Of a DNA stretch of 64,000 bases, positions 1 through 7,910 are shown one piece after another. The stretch is taken from positions 62,001 through 126,000 of the forward strand of contig NZ_UFSM01000004.1 of assembly GCF_900445235.1 (NCBI RefSeq). The letters run 5' to 3'. Source of the stretch: Aminobacter aminovorans (GTDB lineage Bacteria > Pseudomonadota > Alphaproteobacteria > Rhizobiales > Rhizobiaceae). Each line of letters begins with the position of its first letter. The first letter of the stretch is position 1. The notes beneath the pieces were generated by a model, which saw only the letters and a program-made list of their open reading frames with translations, did not search any database and was not told where the DNA came from. Made by a program: the position numbers and the translations under genes.

Positions 1-653
1 ATCTGGTTGAGCGAAATGCCGACCGAAAGAGCTGCCTTGTGACTGTCGGCTACGGCGCGCAACGCACGGCCGATGCGGGTTTTCTGGAAGAACAAGGCAA
101 GCCCGACGATCATCGCTGACGCGATGACGGCGGCGGCGATGTCGATCTTCTGGAAGCTGACCAGCCCACCGAGCATCTCGACGTCGACCGAACCGCTCGG
201 CAGGAACAGCTCGCTGGCGATCATCTGCTTGGGGTCGCCGCCGAACACCATTTCGCCGAGGCCGATCAGCACATAGGTGATGCCGAAGGTGGCCATGAAC
301 AGGATGATGTCGGGCTGATTGACCAGCGGCCGCAGCACCACACGCTCAACCAGCACCGCAAGCACGAACATCACGACCGCGGTCAAAACCAGCGCGACGA
401 ACGCGGCAGTGTGGCCAGAGAAGCCTGCGGCCGAGAACTTCTCGTAGAAACCGACGAGGGTGAGCGCCGAAAACACCACCATGATGCCCTGGGCGAAATT
501 GAATACGCCCGACGCCTTGAAGATCAGCACGAAGCCAAGCGCGATCAGCGCGTAGAGCACGCCCGACACCAGTCCCTCCCACAGGGTCTGCACCAGCAGG
601 TCGGGCATCTGCACCATCTGGACGAAGGGGTCGATGAAGATGTTGTAGAGCAT
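1..653 (-). CDS. livH: Branched-chain amino acid-type ABC transporter permease (LivH), 3' end outside window
   Basis: The complement reads open from an ATG at 653 to the window edge, so about 217 N-terminal residues are seen and the C-terminus is missing. The product is an inner-membrane permease. It has the family's N-terminal layout, a short amphipathic start followed by a hydrophobic segment containing ALIALGFVLIFKASG and NFAQG, then several membrane spans and RIGRALRAVADS near the visible end. LivH pairs with LivM to move branched-chain amino acids or related carboxylates. It lies downstream of the LivG ATPase and an acyl-CoA synthetase on the same strand. Such liv operons with a CoA ligase often import aromatic or fatty acids rather than leucine, so the substrate is open. 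Confidence 0.85.
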   Translation of the reverse strand, partial: MLYNIFIDPFVQMVQMPDLLVQTLWEGLVSGVLYALIALGFVLIFKASGVFNFAQGIMVVFSALTLVGFYEKFSAAGFSGHTAAFVALVLTAVVMFVLAVLVERVVLRPLVNQPDIILFMATFGITYVLIGLGEMVFGGDPKQMIASELFLPSGSVDVEMLGGLVSFQKIDIAAAVIASAMIVGLALFFQKTRIGRALRAVADSHKAALSVGISLNQ

Positions 654-755
654 CTGTTTCCCCTCAGCCGAACCGGCAGACGGCACGAGCCGGCCAGCGT
701 GTCGTGTGTCTCGTGTTCTTGCGGAACTTCTCTCTTCCACCAGACTGCTGCATGC

Positions 756-1535
756 TCAGTGCCCCACGCCGAGATAGGCTTCGATGACCTTCGGGTCGGC
801 CTTGACCACGTCGGGCGTGCCGTCGGCGATCTTGTGCCCGTATTCGAGCACCACCACGCGATCGGACAGGTCCATCACCACGCCCATGTCGTGTTCGATG
901 AGAGCGATGGTGGTGCCGAAATGTTTGTTGAGGTCGAGGATGTAGCGGCACATGTCCTCCTTCTCCTCGATGTTCATGCCGGCCATCGGCTCGTCGAGCA
1001 GCAGCAGTTCCGGTTCCATCGCAAGCGCCCGGCCAAGCTCGACGCGCTTCTGCAGGCCGTAGGGCAGCTTGCCCACCGGCGTCTTGCGGATCGACTCGAT
1101 CTGCAGAAAGTCGATGATGTCCTCGACCACGCGCCGGTGCTCGATCTCCTCTCGCATCGCCGGCCCGTAGCGCAGCATCTGCCAGAAGAGCCCGCGGTGC
1201 ATCTTCAGTGTGCGGCCGACCATGATGTTGTCGAGCGTGGTCATGCCGCGGAACAAGGCCACGTTCTGGAAGGTGCGGGCGATACCCTGGCTCGCGGCCT
1301 GGTAGGGCCGCATGCGCGGACGGGTCTTGCCCTTGTAGGTGATGCGGCCGTGCTGGGGGTGATAGAAGCCGTTGACGACGTTCAGCATTGAGGTCTTGCC
1401 GGCGCCGTTGGGACCGATGATGGCGCGGATCTCGCCCTTGCGGATGTCGAATGAGACGTCGGTGATGGCCTTTACGCCGCCGAACGACAACGACACACCG
1501 TCTACCGCCAGCAGTGTTTCCGATGTCGCGGTCAT
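756..1535 (-). CDS. livG: Branched-chain amino acid-type ABC transporter ATP-binding protein (LivG)
   Basis: A 259-residue cytoplasmic ATPase that energises the Liv permeases. Walker A is GPNGAGKT at about residues 41-48. The signature region is the LivG-style LPYGLQKRVELGRAL, and Walker B is LLLLDEPMAG followed by the switch region IEHDMGVVMDLSDR. The length is normal for LivG, which is slightly longer than LivF. The ATG at 1535 overlaps the stop of the upstream acyl-CoA synthetase (ATGA), which implies translational coupling. The next gene downstream is the LivH permease, after about 100 bases. The identification as LivG is firm; the transported solute is not shown by the sequence. Confidence 0.9.
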   Translation of the reverse strand: MTATSETLLAVDGVSLSFGGVKAITDVSFDIRKGEIRAIIGPNGAGKTSMLNVVNGFYHPQHGRITYKGKTRPRMRPYQAASQGIARTFQNVALFRGMTTLDNIMVGRTLKMHRGLFWQMLRYGPAMREEIEHRRVVEDIIDFLQIESIRKTPVGKLPYGLQKRVELGRALAMEPELLLLDEPMAGMNIEEKEDMCRYILDLNKHFGTTIALIEHDMGVVMDLSDRVVVLEYGHKIADGTPDVVKADPKVIEAYLGVGH

Positions 1536-3574
1536 GCGGCGGCCTCAAGCTTTGTGGCTGGCATGGCCTTGGCGTCGGCAATGCGGACGCGGGCAGAGAT
1601 CACGCCCTTGCGACCGTCCTCGAAGGTCACTTCGGTAGAGATGTCGGCAGCTTCGGCACCGCTGTAGAGCGCGTCGACAAGCGGCTTGTAGCGTTCGGCT
1701 ATGAAGCCGCGCCGGACCTTCTGGGTACGGGTCATCTCGCCATCGTCGGCGTCGAGTTCCTTGTGCAGGATCAGGAAGCGATGGATCTGGGCGGCTGCCA
1801 TGCGCGGCTCGGCGGCGAGTGCCCGGTTTACCTCGGCAACGTGCTCGATGAACATCGCATAGACCTCCGGCCGTTGCGCCAGTTCCTGGTACGAGCCATA
1901 GGCGATGTTCTTGCGCTCCGCCCAGTTGCCGACCGCCGTGAGGTCGATGTTGAGCATCACGGTGACGAAGTCGCGGTCCTGGCCGAAGGCCACGGCTTCC
2001 TTGATGTTGGGGAAGAATTTCAGCTTGTTTTCGATATATTTCGGCGCAAACAGCGCACCCGACCTCAGCTTGCCGACATCCTTGGCCCGGTCGATGATGT
2101 TGAGGTGGCCGTCGGGGTCGAAGAAGCCGGCATCGCCTGTTTTCACATAGCCGTCTGATGTCACCGTCTCCGCCGTCTTCTCCGCATCCTTGTAGTAGCC
2201 GACGAACTGGCCGGGCGAACGGTAGAGCACCTCGCCGTCGTCGGTGATGCGGATGTCGACATTGGGTGTTGCCGGCCCGACCGTGCCCGCACGGATCTGC
2301 CCGTCCGGCTGCGCGGTCACATAGAGGAATGCTTCGGTCTGGCCATAGAGCTGCTTCAGATTGAGGCCGAGCGAGCGATAGAACGAAAACAGATCCGGGC
2401 CGATCGCCTCGCCGGCTGTGTAGGCGACCCGGATACGAGAGAAGCCGAGCACGTTCTTCAGCGGCGCGTAGACCAGCAGGTTGCCGATGGCGTAGCCAAG
2501 GCGGGCGCCGAGCGGGACCTGCCTGCCGTCGAGGATCTGTTCGCCCCAGCGCTTGGCGACACCGATGAAGTAGTTGAACATTGCGCGCTTCAGCGCGCCG
2601 GCATCTTCCATGCGGATGGTGATCCGCGTCAGCAGGGTTTCGAACACGCGTGGCGGCGCGAAATAGAAACTCGGCCCGATCTCCTGGGTATCGGCCTCGG
2701 CCGTCTCGCGGCTTTCGGGGCAGGCGATGCAGAAACCTGCGACCAGCGACTGCGCATAGTTGAGATAGTGATCGCCGACCCAGGCCAAGGGCAGGTAGGC
2801 AAGTACCTCGTCGCGGTCGGTCAGCTTGTCGAAGGTCACGGTATCGCGCGCTGCCGCAATCGAGCCGCCGGCGGTCAGGAGCACGCCTTTGGAACGGCCA
2901 GTCGTGCCCGAGGTGTAGAGGATGATCGAGATGTCGCTGGCCTGGCCGCGATCGCGCTCGGCGTCGATCGCGGCGGCCACGGCACTGTCGGCTGCCAGCC
3001 GGACGCGACCCTGCTCGACGATGTCATGGATAGCGTGGAGCCGGCTGTGATCGTAGTCGCGCAGGCCGCGCGGCTCGTCATAAAGCACGGTGCGGAGCTT
3101 GGGCACACGATCTTGGATCGAGATCAGCTTGTCGACCTGCTCCTGGTCCTGCACCGCTGCAAATGCGACGTCGGCATGGTCGAGCACATAGGCCATTTCG
3201 TCGGCAACGGCGTCGGCGTAAACGGGCACGGGGATGGCGCCCAGCCACTGCGCCGCGAGAATGGTCCAGTACATGGCCGGCCGGTTCTGGCCGATGACGG
3301 CGATCGTCGCGCCGCGCTGGAGACCCAACTGCTGCAGGCCTGCTGCGTAAGCGCGAATTGTTTCGGCCAGTTCGCTCCAGCTCCATGTGCGCCAGATGCC
3401 GAGGTCTTTGTGCCGCATCGCCGGGCGGTCTGGCCGCACCTGTGCGTGCTCGCACAAAAGCTTGGCAAACGTGTCGCGTTCGCGCGTCTCGCTCCCTTGT
3501 GCCAAAGGCACGCCTCCCGTTTCGTTCCCTCGTAGGTCGCCGGGTCTTCCCGGTCGTTGCAGTGAGGCTCGCAA
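1532..3574 (-). CDS. AMP-dependent acyl-CoA synthetase (long-chain fatty acid/aromatic acid CoA ligase type)
   Basis: Up to 680 residues, of the ANL adenylating superfamily: ATP-dependent activation of a carboxylic acid to its CoA thioester. The P-loop-like motif ISIILYTSGTTGRSKG is clear, as is the YGQTEAF motif (A5), with TSDGYVKTGDAGFFDPDGHL and the hinge IIDRAKDVGKL following. The overall architecture resembles long-chain acyl-CoA synthetases encoded with liv transporters in Alphaproteobacteria. The ATG at 3574 gives an Arg/Gly-rich N-terminus of about 20 residues. A GTG at 3511 preceded by GGGAGG would start just before the recognisable domain and may be the true start. The stop overlaps livG. 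The operon suggests uptake and CoA activation of one acid. Confidence 0.88.
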   Translation of the reverse strand: MRASLQRPGRPGDLRGNETGGVPLAQGSETRERDTFAKLLCEHAQVRPDRPAMRHKDLGIWRTWSWSELAETIRAYAAGLQQLGLQRGATIAVIGQNRPAMYWTILAAQWLGAIPVPVYADAVADEMAYVLDHADVAFAAVQDQEQVDKLISIQDRVPKLRTVLYDEPRGLRDYDHSRLHAIHDIVEQGRVRLAADSAVAAAIDAERDRGQASDISIILYTSGTTGRSKGVLLTAGGSIAAARDTVTFDKLTDRDEVLAYLPLAWVGDHYLNYAQSLVAGFCIACPESRETAEADTQEIGPSFYFAPPRVFETLLTRITIRMEDAGALKRAMFNYFIGVAKRWGEQILDGRQVPLGARLGYAIGNLLVYAPLKNVLGFSRIRVAYTAGEAIGPDLFSFYRSLGLNLKQLYGQTEAFLYVTAQPDGQIRAGTVGPATPNVDIRITDDGEVLYRSPGQFVGYYKDAEKTAETVTSDGYVKTGDAGFFDPDGHLNIIDRAKDVGKLRSGALFAPKYIENKLKFFPNIKEAVAFGQDRDFVTVMLNIDLTAVGNWAERKNIAYGSYQELAQRPEVYAMFIEHVAEVNRALAAEPRMAAAQIHRFLILHKELDADDGEMTRTQKVRRGFIAERYKPLVDALYSGAEAADISTEVTFEDGRKGVISARVRIADAKAMPATKLEAAA

Positions 3575-3673
3575 CCTTGGCAGGCTTTTTCAAGGGCTGG
3601 CTTGACAGACAGGCCGCCAATGTTCAGTCTTGGCTACCGGCCTTGTGTGTCCGCGGCAGAAAAACTCCACTAA

Positions 3674-3691
3674 ATCATTGAATTCATTGAT
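3674..3691. promoter_or_regulatory. 18-bp near-perfect palindrome upstream of the CoA-ligase/liv operon
   Basis: ATCATTGAATTCATTGAT reads almost identically on both strands, with a single mismatched pair (fifth base from each end). It lies about 100-180 bases upstream of the CoA-ligase start and just past the end of the convergently placed regulator gene. The size and arm spacing suit a dimeric Crp/Fnr-type regulator, but which protein binds is inferred only from proximity. Confidence 0.4.
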
Positions 3692-3724
3692 GGCATGTGC
3701 CGGACGCCAGTCGTGCGAGGAGCG

Positions 3725-4399
3725 CTATTCGCCGTAGCTGCGCAGCTTTTCCAGATCCAGGATCGTCACGCCGCCACCCTCGTTGCGGAGCAAACCGGCC
3801 TTTTCCAGTTCCTGCAGGATCCGGTTGGCGACAGGCCGCGACACGCCGGCCAGCAAACCGATCTCCTCCTGGCTGATGTCGATATGGGAGCCGACGAAGG
3901 GGCTGATCACCGGATTGAACAGGGAAGCGAGGCTGCGCGCCACCTTGCCGGTCGAGTCGAGCGTACGGTCATGCTCGACCTGCGCAATGAACTGCCCGAG
4001 CCGTTCGTTGATGAGCCGGACAAGCAGCCGGTCGAATGCGACGCTGTTTTCGAACAGCCAGAAAAATGTCGCGCGATTGAGAAGCGCCACCTGCGTGCGG
4101 CGCAAGGCCAGCACGTCATACTGCCGCGGCTCGTCCTTAAGCAGCGACCCCTCGCCGAACCAGCAGCTCGGCGGCAGGCCGGCATAGGTCACCGCCTTGC
4201 CCGATGTGGTGATCGAGCCCAGCCGCAACAGGCCGCTGACCACACCGATCCAGTTGTCGATGCGATCACCGCGATGGATGAAATAGGTCCCCGGTTCAAG
4301 GATGCGCAGCATGATGCCGCGCCGCGCACGCTCGCGCTCATCCTCCGGCAGTTCCCGCGCCCAGAATACCGAGGCCAGAAATTGCTCCGGGCTTATCAC
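3725..4399 (-). CDS. Crp/Fnr-family transcriptional regulator
   Basis: About 224 residues with the Crp/Fnr layout. An N-terminal cyclic-nucleotide-binding-like beta-barrel spans roughly residues 20-120 (LEPGTYFIHRGDRIDNWIGV, WFGEGSLL). A long dimer helix and a C-terminal winged helix follow, with ISQEEIGLLAGVSRPVANRI as recognition region near residue 170-195. No N-terminal cysteine cluster is visible, so it is not an oxygen-sensing iron-sulfur Fnr. The start is uncertain. GTG at 4399 has GGGAG five bases upstream and is preferred; a GTG at 4411 gives four more residues. It lies upstream of the CoA-ligase operon on the same strand, with a palindrome in the gap, so it may control that operon. 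Confidence 0.85.
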   Translation of the reverse strand: MISPEQFLASVFWARELPEDERERARRGIMLRILEPGTYFIHRGDRIDNWIGVVSGLLRLGSITTSGKAVTYAGLPPSCWFGEGSLLKDEPRQYDVLALRRTQVALLNRATFFWLFENSVAFDRLLVRLINERLGQFIAQVEHDRTLDSTGKVARSLASLFNPVISPFVGSHIDISQEEIGLLAGVSRPVANRILQELEKAGLLRNEGGGVTILDLEKLRSYGE

Positions 4400-4901
4400 G
4401 CGCGCTCCCACTCTTCATGACGAGGTCGTGCGTACCATGTCTTTGGCGCGCTCGCCATGCCGTGAGACTTGCCAGCAGCTACCCCAAACACAGGTTGCTG
4501 CCCATTCCCTTGGGGAATGTGAGCGGGCGCTCAAGGAATGACAGGGACATCGTCCGGATCGACTATGCCAACCGTGCGGAAGTCATTGTAGGCATGATCC
4601 GCCTCGGCATCGAGTGGACAAAGATGCCAGGCCGAGCAGCCCGACCGTGGAGGAGCCCCCTAGGGGAGCGGATCGAGGCGCAGATCGCATCGGGGGGAGG
4701 GTGTCGATGAACGCTGTCTTGCATGCATGTGGCCGACAAACGGGCCCGGCACTGCGTGCCGCTGCCGGCATTGGCCGGTGTTGAGCCGGCTTCGCTGACC
4801 GCCGGTCGGTCCGCGGGACCAACTTCGCGAAAAGCGACAGCGCCCCAAGATTGGATCTTCAGCTTGATGCTACCTTTTGCATTGGCAAGGATTAATTGGA
4901 A
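4400..4901. other. Non-coding or decayed stretch
   Basis: About 500 bases between the Crp/Fnr gene and the antitoxin-like gene. Several short open frames exist on both strands, but none has a recognisable motif, a good ribosome site or support from neighbours. The local base composition is mixed, with AT-richer sequence from about 4850 onward. It could hold promoters for the genes on either side or the remains of an old insertion; I see no transposase motif. Confidence 0.4.
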
Positions 4902-5588
4902 ATGGTCGAAGATATTCATGCGCATGGAATAACACTTGTCAACAAATACACCGAATTCTTCTTCAGCGAACTGAAGAACATACTCGCAGTTGATGGTGAC
5001 AATTCTGGATGGCCGGAGCGGCAGCGGAGATCGCGCGATGCTGTGGCTTGCCCGGCGGCGGCGCAATTGCCGAGCAGCATATCGCCCGAGCTGCCTGACC
5101 TTGCCTCGCAATTTATCCGAGCCCTGGCTGTCGAAGCGTCGCGCCAGTGCCTGGCAAATGAGGGCGGCGATCCCGGGCTACTGGCGCAGCCGTCAACCTT
5201 GTCGACGCGGCAAGGCCAAATCCGTGGTGGTGACCTCGACTCCATGACCATTGAGGAGTGGGCAGGCCGCGTGGCGGGGGCTACCTATCTGGAAGAGAAC
5301 CTCCGCATACCACGATCCACCTTGCACCGTTGGTTCCGTTGCAACGAGGTCATCGCGTTGCGAAAGGGCAGGCAGCGTCACGTATTTCCCCTGGCGCAAT
5401 TCGTCGATGGAAGGCCGGCTTCCGGCATTCGTGACGTGCTGGCGCATATCACCCATCCGCGGTTGGCCTGGCACTGGATGATCCATCCCTCGCCGGTGCT
5501 TAACGGTAGGACTCCGATCGATTTGCTCAAGCAGGATTTGGTTGGCGACGTCGTTTCGGCGGCGAAAGAACACTCGCTGGCCTCCTAG
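4902..5588 (+). CDS. Antitoxin Xre/MbcA/ParS-like (DUF2384) domain protein, orphan
   Basis: About 228 residues. The C-terminal half is recognisable. A helix-turn-helix-like stretch (IPRSTLHRWFRCNEVIAL) and a segment around FPLAQFVDGRPASGI precede the toxin-binding-type helices AWHWMIHPSPVLNGRTPIDL. This W-x-x-x-x-x-P-x-x-x-L-x-G-x-x-P-x-D-L pattern is typical of ParS/MbcA/Xre antitoxins paired with RES toxins. The N-terminal ~110 residues match nothing I know and may not be translated; a start near the Met of MTIEEWAGRV (about 5244) is possible. No RES-domain or other toxin lies next to it: the next gene is a porin. It may be a stray antitoxin, a decayed module, or a stand-alone regulator. 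Confidence 0.6.
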   Translation: MVEDIHAHGITLVNKYTEFFFSELKNILAVDGDNSGWPERQRRSRDAVACPAAAQLPSSISPELPDLASQFIRALAVEASRQCLANEGGDPGLLAQPSTLSTRQGQIRGGDLDSMTIEEWAGRVAGATYLEENLRIPRSTLHRWFRCNEVIALRKGRQRHVFPLAQFVDGRPASGIRDVLAHITHPRLAWHWMIHPSPVLNGRTPIDLLKQDLVGDVVSAAKEHSLAS

Positions 5589-5884
5589 GGAGAACGTGGT
5601 CGCCAGCTTTTTGCATGTAATAGTAACGTCCCATTTGTGCAAGATGTGTTTAATGTTTCATTTGTTCAGTATTGTTGTTGTTTTTATATCACTAAGAAAC
5701 TAGATTCATCGGAAATTTGAGGTAACGGCTAAATTTGATGTTTATCAATCCGATCATATAGCGATATTCAGGCTGGCCGGAAGCGGAATATCAAAAACTG
5801 TTTCTGGGGGATCGGCGCTGAATGTGCTTTCAATATAAGGAAGTACTCTGTGCCATTTGAATTAATTCTACTGGAGGTTGGATA
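5589..5884 (+). promoter_or_regulatory. AT-rich leader of the porin gene
   Basis: Nearly 300 bases that are markedly AT-richer than the surroundings, as is usual upstream of abundantly expressed rhizobial porins. There is no credible ORF reading with the porin. A strong Shine-Dalgarno, GGAGG at 5873-5877, lies seven bases before the porin ATG. The related decamers CATTTGTGCA and CATTTGTTCA occur within about 30 bases near 5630-5670 and might be a regulator half-site pair. I could not assign a -10/-35 pair with confidence. Confidence 0.4.
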
Positions 5885-6940
5885 ATGAATATCAAGAGCA
5901 TTCTTCTCGGCTCTGCTGCGGCTCTGCTTGCAGTCTCTGGCGCCCGTGCGGCCGACGCTGTCGTCGTCGCCGAGCCGGAACCGATGGAATATGTCCGTAT
6001 CTGCGACGTTTACGGCGCGGGCTTCTACTACATCCCCGGCACCGAGACCTGCCTCAAGGTAGGCGGCCTGGTTCGCTACCAGATCGACTGGAAGGACACG
6101 GACGACGGCTGGAAGAAGTATTCGGCAGCGCGCCTCAAGCTCGACGCACGCTCGGAAACCGAATACGGCACCTTCCGCCGCTACATCGAACTGCATTGGC
6201 AGAATGACGGCGGCGCGTATGGTACCACCTCGACCACGCCGAGGCCGTACACCGACGCGACCGACATGTGGATCCGCTATGCCTACTTCGAGGTCGGTGG
6301 CCTGATGATCGGCCGCAACGACACGCTGTTCGACGGCGGCGTCGACGGCGAGTTCGACAAGGGCGGCGGCACCTTCATCAACCAGATCCGCTACACCTTC
6401 GACGCCGGCAACGGCATTGCAGTGTCGGTCGGCCTGGAAGAAGAAGACAACAATTTCGACTATGTGCCGCTGGTGACCGGTAAGGTCTCGATCGCCCAGG
6501 GCTGGGGTTCGGTCAACCTCTACGCCGCTTATGACGATCGCTTCTCCGAGTTCGCTCTGAAGGGCATTGTCAACGTCAAGGCAACCGATGCCCTGACGCT
6601 CCAGGCAATCGCGACTTATGAATCCGGTGCGACCTGGCTTGGCCTGCTGGCGCCCTACTCGGGCTACGACTGGTCGATCGGCGGCTATGTGAAGTACCAG
6701 GTCAACGAAAGTCTGTCGGTTGGCGCCGGCGGCCAGTATTTCGGTGATCGTCACTATGGCGACTTCGTCACCGGCCAGACCGTCGACCTGAACGCCAACG
6801 ACTGGGCCATCGGCGCCGTTATCGACTACAAGATCGTCGAGAACCTGAACGCCAAGCTGGCCCTCAACTACAACGATGGCGACAGCTATCCGGTCGACGG
6901 CTCGTTCTCGGGCTTCCTGCGTCTCGACGCTTCGTTCTGA
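5885..6940 (+). CDS. Omp2-type outer-membrane porin (alphaproteobacterial porin family)
   Basis: 351 residues with a classical signal peptide (MNIKSILLGSAAALLAVSGARA, cleavage after about residue 22). The mature start is typical of Brucella/Mesorhizobium Omp2 porins, including the VCDVYGAGFYYIPGTETCL-like pair of cysteines and KVGGLVRYQIDW. The rest is alternating beta-strand sequence rich in aromatic and acidic residues, ending in a strand with terminal phenylalanine (FLRLDASF), the outer-membrane insertion signal. It forms a trimeric general diffusion channel. The gene stands alone, with a strong ribosome site and a clear terminator downstream, so it is monocistronic. Confidence 0.95.
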   Translation: MNIKSILLGSAAALLAVSGARAADAVVVAEPEPMEYVRICDVYGAGFYYIPGTETCLKVGGLVRYQIDWKDTDDGWKKYSAARLKLDARSETEYGTFRRYIELHWQNDGGAYGTTSTTPRPYTDATDMWIRYAYFEVGGLMIGRNDTLFDGGVDGEFDKGGGTFINQIRYTFDAGNGIAVSVGLEEEDNNFDYVPLVTGKVSIAQGWGSVNLYAAYDDRFSEFALKGIVNVKATDALTLQAIATYESGATWLGLLAPYSGYDWSIGGYVKYQVNESLSVGAGGQYFGDRHYGDFVTGQTVDLNANDWAIGAVIDYKIVENLNAKLALNYNDGDSYPVDGSFSGFLRLDASF

Positions 6941-6960
6941 TCTGCTGAACTGATCTTGGC

Positions 6961-6994
6961 AAACCCGGCTTCCAGTCGCCGGGTTTGTCTTTTT
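6961..6994 (+). terminator. Rho-independent terminator of the porin gene
   Basis: A perfect 9-bp stem, AAACCCGGC and GCCGGGTTT, with an 8-base loop, followed by GTCTTTTT. It begins 20 bases after the porin stop codon. Confidence 0.9.
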
Positions 6995-7027
6995 CCGCCG
7001 ACGAACCCAAGGAATTTCAGGTCGGCT

Positions 7028-7044
7028 GTCTCGAATTTCGTGAA
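7028..7044. promoter_or_regulatory. Candidate IclR-family operator upstream of its own gene
   Basis: The sequence GTCTCGAATTTCGTGAA contains the dyad TCTCGAATTTCGTGA (TC-N-CGAA-N-TTCG-N-GA). It lies about 55 bases upstream of the iclR-type ATG and matches in length and outer bases two further dyads at 11912 and 12087. Three similar dyads at the regulator and at its likely target promoters suggest autoregulation. Confidence 0.5.
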
Positions 7045-7096
7045 TACTTCTTGCTATGCGTGACATATAACAGGCCATGCGCAGCGGAAGAACAGC

Positions 7097-7861
7097 ATGA
7101 GACGGTCGAACCAGGACAATGACGACGAGCAAGGATCCTCGTCAACGGTAAAAAGCGTCGAGGTTGCGGTGCAGATTCTCGATGCACTGGCCGACGCGCC
7201 GGGTCCGGTGCGCGTGACCGAACTCGCTCGCTCGCTCGACATGACCAAGGCAAGGGTGTCCAGGCACCTGCAGACGCTGACCAGGCTTGGTCTCGTCGAC
7301 CATGCCCGGGAGGGTGAGGGTTACGTCTTCGGCCGCAAGCTGTTCAAATTCGGACGAGCCGCCGTCTACCGCAGCAATGTCGTCGAGATCGCGCGGCCTT
7401 ATCTCAATGAACTGTGTGCGCAGACGGGTCATACCGCCTTGCTGACGACGCCGATCAAGGGCGGCGCGATGGTGGTACACGCGGTGCCCAATCCGTTCGA
7501 GCCGGGTATCATGGTGCAGCCCGGCATGGTGCTGAGCTTGCCGGGATCGCCGGCAGCCCGGCTGTTTTATTATTTCGAGAACAAGAAGCCGGTGCCGCCG
7601 CGGGTGGTCGAGAACCTGACGGCTTATGGGGTCGATTTCGAGACCGACACGCGCGGCAACGGGCTTGGCGGCATCGCCGCGCCGATCTTTGAGGCCGACG
7701 GCCAGATCTGTGCCGCGCTGGGTGTCATCCTGTCGTCGTCGCTGCTGGTGCCCGAGCCCGATGTCCAATTGCTTGCGACCGTGAGATCGGTCGCCAGCGA
7801 AATCCAGAAGCGCTACGCCGACGGCGTCAACCCGCCTCTGATGCCCAAGCAAGCAAGCTGA
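7097..7861 (+). CDS. IclR-family transcriptional regulator
   Basis: 254 residues. An N-terminal winged helix (about residues 18-80) contains VRVTELARSLDMTKARVSRHLQTL. The C-terminal effector domain (about 90-245) has the family hallmarks TALLTTPIKGG, PGSPAARLFY and GNGLGGIAAPIF. IclR proteins bind small carboxylates or aromatics. The gene converges with the Rieske oxygenase operon. Its upstream dyad is repeated in the divergent promoter region at 11.9-12.1 kb, so it probably controls the oxygenase/ThDP-enzyme operon, the aminotransferase and itself. The ATG at 7097 has GGAAG at a normal distance. The effector is unknown. Confidence 0.9.
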   Translation: MRRSNQDNDDEQGSSSTVKSVEVAVQILDALADAPGPVRVTELARSLDMTKARVSRHLQTLTRLGLVDHAREGEGYVFGRKLFKFGRAAVYRSNVVEIARPYLNELCAQTGHTALLTTPIKGGAMVVHAVPNPFEPGIMVQPGMVLSLPGSPAARLFYYFENKKPVPPRVVENLTAYGVDFETDTRGNGLGGIAAPIFEADGQICAALGVILSSSLLVPEPDVQLLATVRSVASEIQKRYADGVNPPLMPKQAS

Positions 7862-7910
7862 TCACCGTGCTTGCCGGTTCGCCGGCGATGCCGCTGAGCC
7901 GGCTGTTCGA

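Noticed and set aside
4417..4710. Short frame 97 aa upstream of the antitoxin-like gene
   Set aside because: No motif, no ribosome site, Arg-rich composition. Treated as non-coding.
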